The notes beneath the pieces are model-generated. The model was not told the origin of the DNA. It saw only the letters and a program-made list of their open reading frames with translations, and searched no databases. Shown one piece after another: positions 1 through 7,829 of a stretch of 64,000 bases of DNA (the first letter of the stretch is position 1; each line of letters starts with the position of its first letter). The translations under genes and the position numbers were made by a program. Source of the DNA: Pseudomonas sp. CCC3.1 (GTDB lineage Bacteria > Pseudomonadota > Gammaproteobacteria > Pseudomonadales > Pseudomonadaceae); contig NZ_CP133778.1 of the NCBI RefSeq assembly GCF_034347405.1, positions 372,001 to 436,000 of the forward strand. Reading direction: 5' to 3'.

Positions 1-2062
1 TGGTCAGCTTCGGCATCACTTCGTACGTGGTCCACAGGCTGAAGCTGTTTTTCGGGGTGTTCGGCATTTGGTTGCCTTTGTCCGACACAGCGGCGGTGTT
101 GACGCTGCCGTTACGGTTGGCTTTCAGGCCTGGATCAACCAGCTCGCTTTTCAGGTAGCTGTAGCCTGCAAACACTTGCCACTTGTCAGTGATTTTCCCG
201 CTCGCCGACAGCTCGATACCGTCCACACGGGACTCACCGGCGTTCTCATAGGTGTACGAGTCGGTCAGAACACGGGTGTTCTTCTTCTCGGTTCGGAAGA
301 TGGCTGCGGTCAGGGACAGACGCTCCTGGAACACATCCCACTTGGTGCCCAGTTCGTAGTTAACGGTTTCTTCGGGCTTCAGGTCGCTGCTGATGACGCT
401 GCCAGGGGTTACCAGACCATTGCCGTCTACGCCTTCGCCGACCATTGCGCCAGGCGGAGTCGCCGAGGTCGCGTAAGACAGGTAAACGCTGCCGTTATCC
501 AGTGGTTTCCAGACCAGGCCGGTCTGCCAGTTGAAGAAATTGCTGTCGTTTTTGGCTTTGGTACGGCCTGTCGCAGCGTTGGTGTTGGCGGTGGTGTCGA
601 ACTGGTCGTAACGCAGGCCGGCGTTGAGCAGCCACTTAGGGTCAAGTTCGATGGTGTCAAACACGTAAGCCGCTTTGGTCACGCCAACGGTGTTGGTGCC
701 GTAGTAGTTGCGATCGATGGTGCCGATCCACTGGTCACTTGGGTTCGGGTTGGACAGTGAGGTGCACTGGCCGCCGCTGTTACCGACTTTGTCCGGGGTG
801 CAATTCGGGTTGCTGTTCGGGGTCACGGTGTAGCTGCTGGCGCGGGTTTCTTCGCGAGTGAACTCAATACCCGTGGAGTAGGTGTTTTTGAAACCCATCA
901 CATTGAAGTTTCCAAACAGGTCGGTCTGGTTGGTGGTGGTTTCGGTGGTCGACACACGGGTGTTGGCACGGCGCCATACGGTGCCGTACTGGTTGACGTT
1001 GTGCTGGCTGTCGTCCGGCTGGGTGAGGATGTAGTCCTGACCGGTGTTGCCGTGACGGAAGGTGTTCTTCACGGTCATCGAGTCGCTCAGATCGTGTTCG
1101 AACGAAATGGTGCTGATGTCGGCGCGGGTTTTGCGGAAGTCACGGTCTTTGAGGCCGTAGAAGTTGCTGCTGTCGCCGCCATTGTCTGGCTTGTCGTGCA
1201 CGTGAACCGCTGTTTTAGAGCTGTTGCTGTAGCCGTATGGAATGCCCGAGTCCGGCAGGTCGTTGCTTTCCAGGTGGTAGTAGCTGAGGTTCAGGCGGGT
1301 TTCAGTGCCCAGGCCGAAGGTCAGCGACGGCGCAACGCCCCAGCGGTCGTAGTTGACCGATTGACGACCGGCAACGTTTTGCTCATGGCTCATCAGGTTC
1401 AGGCGGAACGCGGCGGTGTCCAGGAACTGACGGTTAATGTCCACCGTGTAGCGGCGGGTCTGGTCTGAGCCGTAAGTGAAGCCACCGTTGAGGAAGTCAC
1501 CCAGTTTTGGGGTCTTGCTCACCAGGTTCAAGCTACCGCCCGCCGAGCCACGGCCACCGAAGGATGAGTTCGGGCCTTTGCTGACTTCGATGGATTCAAC
1601 GTCGAAAATTTCGCGGGTCTGGCCGCCGGTGTCACGCACGCCATCGAGGTAGGTGTCGCCCTGAGCGTCAAAACCACGGATGAAAGGACGATCGCCTTGC
1701 GGGTTGCCGCCTTCGCCTGCGCCGAATGTCACACCCGGAACGGTGCGCAATGCGTCTTGCAGCGAAGTGGCTGCGGTGTCTTGCAGCACTTGTTGAGGGA
1801 TCACGGTGACGGAGCGCGGGGTGTCGACCAGTGGCGCTGTGTACTTTTGCGAGCTGCCTTTATCGGTCTGATAAGACTGCTGGGTTTGCTCGCCCGAGAC
1901 CGTGGTCGCGCCAAGAGAAATACTGTTGCTCTGAGCTTTGCTGTCAGTGCTTTCGGCGGCTTGAGCCAGATGGCCAGCCGAGGTCGCAGTCATTGCAACG
2001 CCGATGGCCGAAGCCAGCAAACGCGGTGAACTGACCGGTATTTTTATGAGTTGGCGCGACAT
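1..2062 (-). CDS. piuA: TonB-dependent catecholate siderophore receptor, PiuA/Fiu type (3' end outside window)
   Basis: Outer-membrane gated channel that imports ferric catecholate siderophores using TonB energy. About 687 residues are visible, and the C-terminal strands lie beyond base 1. The ATG at 2062 opens a signal peptide ending near AQAAES. The plug domain follows (DTPRSVTVIPQQVL, then GDRPFIRGFDAQGD and YLDGVRD), and then the beta-barrel. There is no N-terminal STN signalling domain, so direct ECF-sigma signalling is not expected. The gene diverges from piuC, and a Fur-box-like site lies upstream. The Fiu/PiuA assignment comes from plug-region resemblance and from the piuC and Sel1 neighbours. 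In P. aeruginosa this receptor class also admits siderophore-conjugated beta-lactams (family knowledge). Confidence 0.85.
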   Translation of the reverse strand, partial: MSRQLIKIPVSSPRLLASAIGVAMTATSAGHLAQAAESTDSKAQSNSISLGATTVSGEQTQQSYQTDKGSSQKYTAPLVDTPRSVTVIPQQVLQDTAATSLQDALRTVPGVTFGAGEGGNPQGDRPFIRGFDAQGDTYLDGVRDTGGQTREIFDVESIEVSKGPNSSFGGRGSAGGSLNLVSKTPKLGDFLNGGFTYGSDQTRRYTVDINRQFLDTAAFRLNLMSHEQNVAGRQSVNYDRWGVAPSLTFGLGTETRLNLSYYHLESNDLPDSGIPYGYSNSSKTAVHVHDKPDNGGDSSNFYGLKDRDFRKTRADISTISFEHDLSDSMTVKNTFRHGNTGQDYILTQPDDSQHNVNQYGTVWRRANTRVSTTETTTNQTDLFGNFNVMGFKNTYSTGIEFTREETRASSYTVTPNSNPNCTPDKVGNSGGQCTSLSNPNPSDQWIGTIDRNYYGTNTVGVTKAAYVFDTIELDPKWLLNAGLRYDQFDTTANTNAATGRTKAKNDSNFFNWQTGLVWKPLDNGSVYLSYATSATPPGAMVGEGVDGNGLVTPGSVISSDLKPEETVNYELGTKWDVFQERLSLTAAIFRTEKKNTRVLTDSYTYENAGESRVDGIELSASGKITDKWQVFAGYSYLKSELVDPGLKANRNGSVNTAAVSDKGNQMPNTPKNSFSLWTTYEVMPKLT

Positions 2063-2127
2063 TTGAAAATCCCTTCCCCCAGAATTTGAGCCGCGGAATA
2101 TAGTGCAAACAATTCTGCCTATCAATT

Positions 2128-2146
2128 GAGAGGGATTACTATTCGC
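2128..2146 (-). promoter_or_regulatory. candidate Fur box for piuA
   Basis: Read on the minus strand, GCGAATAGTAATCCCTCTC matches 12 of 19 positions of the canonical Fur box (GATAATGATAATCATTATC). It sits 66 bp upstream of the piuA start in the piuA/piuC divergent gap. Iron-repressed control fits both genes. The match is partial and the call is inference. Confidence 0.45.
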
Positions 2147-2281
2147 GCTAAATTTACAATCTTTACAGTTTGGCTTTACGGTTTTTTCGCAGTCGTTCGT
2201 CCTGTGGGTTCTTAACAATGTTTTACATATTCAATAAGAATCAATACCATCGGCATCCTTTTCCTAATCAGGTATCGCGCC

Positions 2282-2962
2282 ATGTTGCTGCACATTCCCG
2301 GCTTGTTTTCCCGTGAAGAAGTGCAGCGTATTCGCGAGGCGCTGACGCAGACGGAGTGGGCAGACGGCAAAATCACCGCCGGGTTCCAGTCCGCCAAGGC
2401 CAAACACAATCTACAGTTGCCCGAAGGCCATCCGTTGGCGAAAGAGATTGGCGCAGCGATGATTGACCGGCTGTGGAAAAATCCGCTGTTCATGTCGGCC
2501 GCCTTGCCGCACAAAGTCTTCCCGCCGTTGGTGAACTGCTACACCGGGGGCGGCAGCTTTGATTTTCATATCGACAACGCGGTGCGCCAGCCCAAAGGTA
2601 GCCAGGAGCGGGTGCGCACGGATTTGTCTGCGACCCTGTTTTTCAGTGATCCCGAGGACTATGACGGCGGCGAGCTGGTGATTCAGGACACCTACGGCGT
2701 GCAGCAGGTCAAGTTCCCGGCGGGCGATATGGTGCTGTACCCCGGCACCAGTTTGCACAAGGTCAACGCCGTCACCCGTGGCGCCCGTTTTGCGTCGTTC
2801 TTCTGGACCCAAAGCCTGGTGCGTGAAGACAGCCAACGCACCTTGCTGTTTGAGATGGACAGCGCGATCCAGCAACTGACCCGCGACGTGCCGGATCACC
2901 CCTCGCTGGTGCAACTCACGGGCACCTATCACAACCTGTTGCGGCGCTGGGTTGAGGTGTAA
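2282..2962 (+). CDS. piuC: Fe(II)/2-oxoglutarate-dependent PKHD-type hydroxylase PiuC
   Basis: Cytosolic non-haem iron dioxygenase of the PiuC/YbiX family, 226 residues, the usual length. The iron facial triad is visible as H96-x-D98 (FHIDNA) and H159 (SLHKVNAV), and R169 ([10 protein letters not shown]) is the expected 2-oxoglutarate carboxylate binder. The C-terminal ~45 residues match the family's extra helical region. Its substrate is unknown in the family; genetically it is tied to siderophore receptor function. The Sel1-repeat gene begins three bases after its stop, so the two are almost certainly co-transcribed. Confidence 0.93.
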   Translation: MLLHIPGLFSREEVQRIREALTQTEWADGKITAGFQSAKAKHNLQLPEGHPLAKEIGAAMIDRLWKNPLFMSAALPHKVFPPLVNCYTGGGSFDFHIDNAVRQPKGSQERVRTDLSATLFFSDPEDYDGGELVIQDTYGVQQVKFPAGDMVLYPGTSLHKVNAVTRGARFASFFWTQSLVREDSQRTLLFEMDSAIQQLTRDVPDHPSLVQLTGTYHNLLRRWVEV

Positions 2963-2965
2963 GTC

Positions 2966-3721
2966 ATGAGCTTTCAATTACGGCGTGAAGAAGTGCTGAA
3001 CGGCGAGCAACTCAAAGCCATGCTTGCCCAAAATCCGGCGCGTGCAGCACAGGCCATCTTGATGGCTGCCAAGCAAGGCATCGTTGAGGGGCAAGCGTTG
3101 CTCGGCCAGATTCTGCTGGATGGGCAGGGCATTGAGCGCGACGTGCCGTTGGCCTTTCGCTGGTTTGGGATTGCCGCCAACGGCGGGCACTTAATGGCGC
3201 GCAACATGCTTGGGCGCTGTCTTGAGCTGGGTTGGGGCTGCGCGGTGGATGAGCGGGCGGCCGCCAGCCATTACCGAATGGCGGCTCAGGGCGGGCTCGA
3301 TTGGGGGTTGTACAACTACGCCAACTTACTCGCGACCGGGCGCGGTGTGGTGCAAGACCAGCACGCTGCGTTTGCGTTGTACCGCGAGGCCGCGAATGTG
3401 GGGCACGCCAAGTCGATGAATTTGCTGGGGCGTTACCTTGAAGACGGTCGTTATTGCCCGGCAGACCTACAGGCAGCGCACCAGTGGTATGAACGCTCCG
3501 CCCATGCCGGTGATTTTCGCGGGCAGTTCAGCCACGCCGCGGTGCTGGCCGAGCGCGGTGATGTAGAGGGCGCTTTGCATTGGCTTGAGCGAGCACTGGC
3601 CATTGGAAACCTGAAATTTCTGCGGGTCAGCCGCGCCGCGCTGCTTGAGTCAAAAGAGCCTGCGATTCGAGCAATGAGCGAGGTGTATCAAGCGCGAATC
3701 AATGCCTTGATAAAGACATAG
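2966..3721 (+). CDS. Sel1-like repeat protein of the piuC operon
   Basis: 251-residue helical-repeat protein. Several Sel1/TPR-like units can be picked out by repeating A-x-G-x-x-x-A and LG-x-x-LxxG patterns, for example AAKQGIVEGQALLGQILLDG, AANGGHLMARNMLGRCLELG, AAQGGLDWGLYNYANLL and AANVGHAKSMNLLGRYLEDG. There is no signal peptide or membrane segment, so it is probably cytosolic and mediates protein contacts. It starts three bases after piuC. The same piuC-Sel1 pair is kept in P. aeruginosa (PA4515-PA4516, from memory). The partner is unknown. Confidence 0.85.
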   Translation: MSFQLRREEVLNGEQLKAMLAQNPARAAQAILMAAKQGIVEGQALLGQILLDGQGIERDVPLAFRWFGIAANGGHLMARNMLGRCLELGWGCAVDERAAASHYRMAAQGGLDWGLYNYANLLATGRGVVQDQHAAFALYREAANVGHAKSMNLLGRYLEDGRYCPADLQAAHQWYERSAHAGDFRGQFSHAAVLAERGDVEGALHWLERALAIGNLKFLRVSRAALLESKEPAIRAMSEVYQARINALIKT

Positions 3722-3921
3722 GCGGGCCACGGGTCAGTTCAATTGAAGTAAAGCGCCTACAGCTAATTAATATATTTCTGCGTGTCTTGGTTTTTCCTTA
3801 GGTTTTTTTTCATCGTTGACTGTGTCGTTTTCTTACATGCGGAGAAGACTTGCTGTAATTGATTAATTTATTTTAAAAAGTGATTGTGTGTGAGCCAAAT
3901 GACTTATTAAAAGGAATTAAT
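3722..3921. other. AT-rich junction upstream of the xaxAB island
   Basis: 200 bp without a gene. Base composition changes abruptly here: runs such as ttaatatatttct and gattaatttattttaaaaag contrast with the GC-rich flanks. It must hold the xaxA promoter. A clear purine-rich ribosome site (aaaaggaa) precedes the ATG at 3922. No integrase or direct repeat was seen. Confidence 0.5.
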
Positions 3922-5166
3922 ATGCAGGTATCTAAACAAGCAATGGGCATAATGTCCGTGCGTGAGGACATTCAAGACAGTCAGTTGATTGAAGAGTTAA
4001 CGGTGCTGGAAGCCGCTACTCGTATGCCGTCGGAATATATTAAAGTCTTGTCAGGCGAGACAGTCACGGCCGTGTCAAAAAAAGAAATTGGTTTTATCAT
4101 GCGGCGAAGTGATATTCACAGTGTTCGCACTTATGTGAAACACGCCAACTCGCTGCCTGTGGAACGCAGCCGAATTGTTGAGTGGCTTGGTTTTGAACTC
4201 GCCAATATTCCTGAACTAGGAGCGGCCAGTATTCAAGAATTTCATCAGCGTGTCCGGCAGCATGCTGGAACATGGCCAGCGCTTGAGCGAGAGACAAAAG
4301 AACTCAGTCGCCAGATGAATAGTTTTTCGGATTCGTTCGTTACCACGGGCTCCGCTATTATTGGACTTATTGATAAAGTTGAACTTAAGCGGTTTCTCGA
4401 AGGGGGGCTCAATGATTTGACAGACGAAGAACTCGAAAAAATAAAAGATCCTATGTTGGACAGCACAGAACTCGATGCAGTGGCTGTGATGAAGCAATAC
4501 GTTAACAATCTCCGGATTAGGACAGAAAACTACATCAAAAGAGTTGAGTCGGTCGGTGGCTTGGCTGCCGAATTTGAACGTGTGCTGACGGATGAATTGA
4601 TTCATGAGGCCAAGAGCAAACTGGATGCCTATACCCGCGCCGGGTTGTCCAAGGAGCGGCAAAGTCTAGCAGGGCAAATCAAGGAGATGGACAGCCAGAT
4701 CGAAACGCTAATCAGCGATTACAAGTCACATGTGTTATATGGGCACTCAGGCATAATATTCGGTGTTGTCGGGTTGGCGATAACAGGTGGAATATTCGGT
4801 TCAAAGGCTGAAAAGATACGGGCTCGTAAAAACAAACTTATAGCCGATCGTGAAGTAGCCATAAGCACTCTAAAAAACCAGGAACGCATTGCTACTCTGC
4901 TGGACACCTCTCAAATGCATTTCACCGATCTGCAAAGCCGTATGCTGGGTGCAGAACAGGGGGCTAAACAGTTAGCGCAAGTGTGGGATTTCGTTCTCAA
5001 TTATCTGAACGACTCTATACGGTTTTTGGACGGCGTTGATACCCGTGCCCAACTGCATCAGTTCAAGCTTGATTTTGCACAAGTGTTGGATCCATGGAAA
5101 CGAGTAAAGGACTACACCGCGTTAATATCAGAAGCTTTTAATGAAATACTCGATGATCGCCGTTGA
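3922..5166 (+). CDS. xaxA: alpha-xenorhabdolysin-family binary toxin subunit A (XaxA/YaxA-like)
   Basis: Predicted pore-forming subunit A of a two-component alpha-pore-forming cytolysin (XaxAB of Xenorhabdus, YaxAB of Yersinia). The ATG at 3922 is preferred over an upstream start because of the AAAAGGAA ribosome site, and gives 414 residues, close to XaxA (about 400). The protein is almost entirely helical. It has long heptad-rich stretches (residues 110-270 and 295-400) interrupted by one hydrophobic hairpin at about 273-293 (LYGHSGIIFGVVGLAITGG), followed by FGSKAEKIRARKNKL. This coiled-coil stalk plus hydrophobic foot is the hallmark of the A subunit. There is no signal peptide. xaxB follows after 16 bp. 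Codon and base use are more AT-rich than the flanks, suggesting horizontal transfer. Confidence 0.85.
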   Translation: MQVSKQAMGIMSVREDIQDSQLIEELTVLEAATRMPSEYIKVLSGETVTAVSKKEIGFIMRRSDIHSVRTYVKHANSLPVERSRIVEWLGFELANIPELGAASIQEFHQRVRQHAGTWPALERETKELSRQMNSFSDSFVTTGSAIIGLIDKVELKRFLEGGLNDLTDEELEKIKDPMLDSTELDAVAVMKQYVNNLRIRTENYIKRVESVGGLAAEFERVLTDELIHEAKSKLDAYTRAGLSKERQSLAGQIKEMDSQIETLISDYKSHVLYGHSGIIFGVVGLAITGGIFGSKAEKIRARKNKLIADREVAISTLKNQERIATLLDTSQMHFTDLQSRMLGAEQGAKQLAQVWDFVLNYLNDSIRFLDGVDTRAQLHQFKLDFAQVLDPWKRVKDYTALISEAFNEILDDRR

Positions 5167-5182
5167 GAAAAGGATTTGCATC

Positions 5183-6193
5183 ATGAACAAGGATTTTTCA
5201 ATGAATTATTACCCCGCGCCAGATGTGTCGATTGTAAAAGCAAGTGTTAATAAGTTTAATGCTGTTGCTGCTAATCGTGAATATAGTTTTATTCCTTCTC
5301 TGCAAGAACGTTTGACGCTTGCTGCCAAACTGTTGAGTCAGGACACTCGAATAATTGTGCAGCAGGTGCGTGCTCTGGAAGTTACCCTGGACAACTCTGG
5401 TGTAACGGATGTTATTGATCAGTGGGTGAGGATCACGGAGTCGTCAATAAACAAGGATATTCAGGCGCCAGCTCTGGTTAATATGGCGAAAACCTATACC
5501 AAAAAACTGAACCACATCATCAATAATGTCGGAGCTGCAAAAGAAGAAATTACACGCAGAGTTACCGAGGGGGCAGCGCTTAATCTGGAACACTATTCTG
5601 ATCCGTTGCTGGCGTACGATGCGGCAAAACTGCTTGAACTTGAGCAAGAGGCCGTCACGTTACAGTCTGAAAAAGACGAGTTACTGGCAGACAAGCAAAC
5701 GCTTACAGCAGCGGTGGAGGTTTTACAACGCAAGAGTTGGGTTGATCATGTAAAAGAGTTACTGCCCACTGCTCAGCAAATTGAAACGTTGGTTTCGGTG
5801 GCTCTGGTTCCTAAAGTGGACGCGCAGTTAGTGACCATTGCACTTGACCGAGCCACACTGTATTTAGAGTTTATCAGTGGCGGCTTCAAGCTCTCTTCCA
5901 TGATTGAAGCGCGTAATAAAGTCATCGACAAATTAGCAGCGCTGCAAATACAGGAAGATAAAAACAGCGATAGCGTGCAGTCGTTGAAAGCACGTGAGGC
6001 TAAAATTATACGTCACGCGGAATTGGTTGGGGCGCGGGAAGTTTGGGTCAGCAACATGTCGTTGGTGAACGATGGATTGGATATGTTCGTAAGCAATCTA
6101 CGTTCTATTACGGAGCCTGGTTTACTGACGATGCAGCATTACACGGCAACCATCGACGAGTTCCAGAAACATTTACAAAAGTTCACTCGCTAA
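5183..6193 (+). CDS. xaxB: alpha-xenorhabdolysin-family binary toxin subunit B (XaxB/YaxB-like)
   Basis: Partner subunit of the binary cytolysin. The ATG at 5183 lies behind AAAAGGA and gives 336 residues (XaxB is about 340). The N-terminus (PDVSIVKASVNKFNAV, then FIPSLQERLTLAAKLL) has the family look. A long coiled coil covers about 100-185 (LLELEQEAVTLQSEKDELLA). A moderately hydrophobic segment at about 200-237 (VSVALVPKVDAQLV to YLEFISGGFKL) corresponds to the B-subunit head/foot. There is no signal peptide and no dedicated secretion gene nearby. It sits immediately downstream of xaxA in the A-then-B order seen in other loci, and is convergent with speC across a strong hairpin. Confidence 0.83.
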   Translation: MNKDFSMNYYPAPDVSIVKASVNKFNAVAANREYSFIPSLQERLTLAAKLLSQDTRIIVQQVRALEVTLDNSGVTDVIDQWVRITESSINKDIQAPALVNMAKTYTKKLNHIINNVGAAKEEITRRVTEGAALNLEHYSDPLLAYDAAKLLELEQEAVTLQSEKDELLADKQTLTAAVEVLQRKSWVDHVKELLPTAQQIETLVSVALVPKVDAQLVTIALDRATLYLEFISGGFKLSSMIEARNKVIDKLAALQIQEDKNSDSVQSLKAREAKIIRHAELVGAREVWVSNMSLVNDGLDMFVSNLRSITEPGLLTMQHYTATIDEFQKHLQKFTR

Positions 6194-6202
6194 CGCGTAT
6201 TA

Positions 6203-6236
6203 ACACGCCTCCCTGTCGGTTGACAGGGAGGCGTGT
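6203..6236. terminator. hairpin between convergent xaxB and speC
   Basis: Perfect 15-bp stem (ACACGCCTCCCTGTC and its complement) with loop GGTT. It lies 10 bp past the xaxB stop and 16 bp from the speC stop. T-tracts are poor on both sides, so it may end transcription weakly or protect both mRNA 3' ends. Confidence 0.6.
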
Positions 6237-6251
6237 CTTGGCGCTTTGAAT

Positions 6252-7415
6252 TTACAGGTAGAACGACTTCAGCGGCGGAAAGCCATTGAATTCAACAGCG
6301 CTGTAGCTGGTGGTGTAGGCACCGGTCGACAACCAGTACAGACGATCGCCGATGGCCAGGTTCAGTGGCAGGCCGTACTTGTAGTTCTCATACATGATGT
6401 CGGCGCTGTCACAGGTTGGGCCGGCGATGACCACTTCTTCCATCTCGCCTTTCTTTTCAGTCCAGATCGGGAACTTGATGGCTTCGTCCATGGTTTCGAT
6501 CAGGCCAGAGAATTTGCCCACATCGGTATACACCCAACGCTCGACGGCGGTGCGCGATTTGCGTGCGACCAACACCACTTCACTGACCAGAATCCCGGCG
6601 TTGGCGATCAACGAACGGCCCGGCTCCAGAATGATTTCTGGCAGGTCGTCCCCGAAGTCTTCTTTCAGGAAGCGAATGATTTCTTCGGCGTAGGTTTCCA
6701 GGCTGTTGGTGCGGGTGATGTAGTTGGCCGGGAAGCCGCCACCCATGTTGATCAGCTTGAGGACGATGCCGTCTTCTTCTTTCAGGCGCTCGAAGATCAC
6801 TTTGACCTTGGCGATGGCTGCGTCCCACACGCTGATGTCACGTTGCTGCGACCCTACGTGGAACGAGATGCCGTAAGGCACCAGGCCCAGGTCACGGGCC
6901 AGAATCAGCAGGTCCATGGCCATGTCGGTCTGGCAGCCGAATTTGCGCGACAGAGGCCAGTCAGCCGTGGTCGAGCCTTCGGTCAGGATGCGCACATAGA
7001 TTTTTGAGCCCGGAGCAGCCTTGGCGATGTTGCGCAGGTCGGCTTCGGAGTCGGTGGAGAACAGACGAACGCCTTTCTCGTAGAAGTAACGAATGTCTTT
7101 GGATTTTTTGATGGTGTTGCCGTAGCTGATGCGATCCGGGCTAACGCCTTGGGCCATCACTTTGTCCAGCTCGTAGATCGAAGCGATGTCGAAGCTCGAG
7201 CCTTTGTCGCGCAGCAGGTTGATGATTTCAACGGCCGGGTTGGCCTTGACCGCGTAATACACCTTGGCGAATTCGAAGCCTGCACGCAGGTCGTCGTAAG
7301 CCTTGCTGATCATGGCGGTGTCGATCACCACGAACGGGGTTTCCTGGGTGTCAGCGAAAGCCTTCATTTTTTGAAAGGTTTCGCGCGCGTAATAGTCTTC
7401 GACCTGAATCGACAT
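6252..7415 (-). CDS. speC: ornithine/lysine decarboxylase, PLP fold type III
   Basis: Converts ornithine to putrescine (possibly also lysine to cadaverine) at the head of polyamine synthesis. 387 residues, the length of Pseudomonas SpeC. The PLP lysine is K57 in YYAVKANP, the phosphate-binding loop is NMGGGFP (223-229), and EPGRSL is at 264-269. C335 in GPTCDSAD is the catalytic cysteine donated across the dimer. AGGAG precedes the ATG at a normal distance. In P. aeruginosa speC also lies close to piuC, so the xaxAB pair appears inserted into, or replacing genes of, a conserved neighbourhood. Confidence 0.93.
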   Translation of the reverse strand: MSIQVEDYYARETFQKMKAFADTQETPFVVIDTAMISKAYDDLRAGFEFAKVYYAVKANPAVEIINLLRDKGSSFDIASIYELDKVMAQGVSPDRISYGNTIKKSKDIRYFYEKGVRLFSTDSEADLRNIAKAAPGSKIYVRILTEGSTTADWPLSRKFGCQTDMAMDLLILARDLGLVPYGISFHVGSQQRDISVWDAAIAKVKVIFERLKEEDGIVLKLINMGGGFPANYITRTNSLETYAEEIIRFLKEDFGDDLPEIILEPGRSLIANAGILVSEVVLVARKSRTAVERWVYTDVGKFSGLIETMDEAIKFPIWTEKKGEMEEVVIAGPTCDSADIMYENYKYGLPLNLAIGDRLYWLSTGAYTTSYSAVEFNGFPPLKSFYL

Positions 7416-7829
7416 GCGTAGGGACTCCTAGTGGCAAACGTCATAAATAAATGGGTGCAACTGAACATCCTCCGTATCCCCACTTTGGTTCGCCTACTTC
7501 CCAAGGCATGTCCGCCGAAAGCAAATAAGGTAAATGGACCTTGCTGTCTCGTCGTCAGTACTTGAGCCGGATGGATCGTTTCCAGCATGGATGTTCGGCG
7601 CGAACTTTAGGGCGTGACTGCGCTGAGATCAACTAAAAATGTCGCATTTTTATAAGCCTTCATCACGGGGCCAAAGTGAGCTATTTAAGTAACCGACCTT
7701 GATGACGGTGTGATGTTCCCTCGGTGGCTTTTTTGGGGGTTGCCAAATAGACGAAGCCCGCCATTAGGCGGGCTTCGGTAGTTGCACGTTGAAGCGTGGC
7801 TTACCTTGGGGGAAGGATCAGGCCGGGCC
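7416..7829. other. 414-bp gap between speC and the TonB receptor
   Basis: Holds the speC leader and promoter region (ribosome site aggag just before the ATG) and, near the receptor end, the hairpin listed separately. Short reading frames here have no coding look. No recognised riboswitch was seen. Confidence 0.5.
7753..7776 (-). terminator. terminator-like hairpin downstream of the TonB receptor
   Basis: Perfect 10-bp stem GAAGCCCGCC / GGCGGGCTTC with loop ATTA, located 54 bp past the receptor stop on the minus strand. The following T-rich run is short, so termination may be partial. Confidence 0.6.

Noticed and set aside
68..760. Plus-strand open frame of 230 residues near the left edge
   Set aside because: Antisense to the piuA barrel, which has clear TonB receptor motifs in the opposite strand.
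3722..6251. xaxAB as a mobile element with its own integrase
   Set aside because: No integrase, transposase, tRNA target or flanking direct repeat is visible; only base composition suggests transfer.
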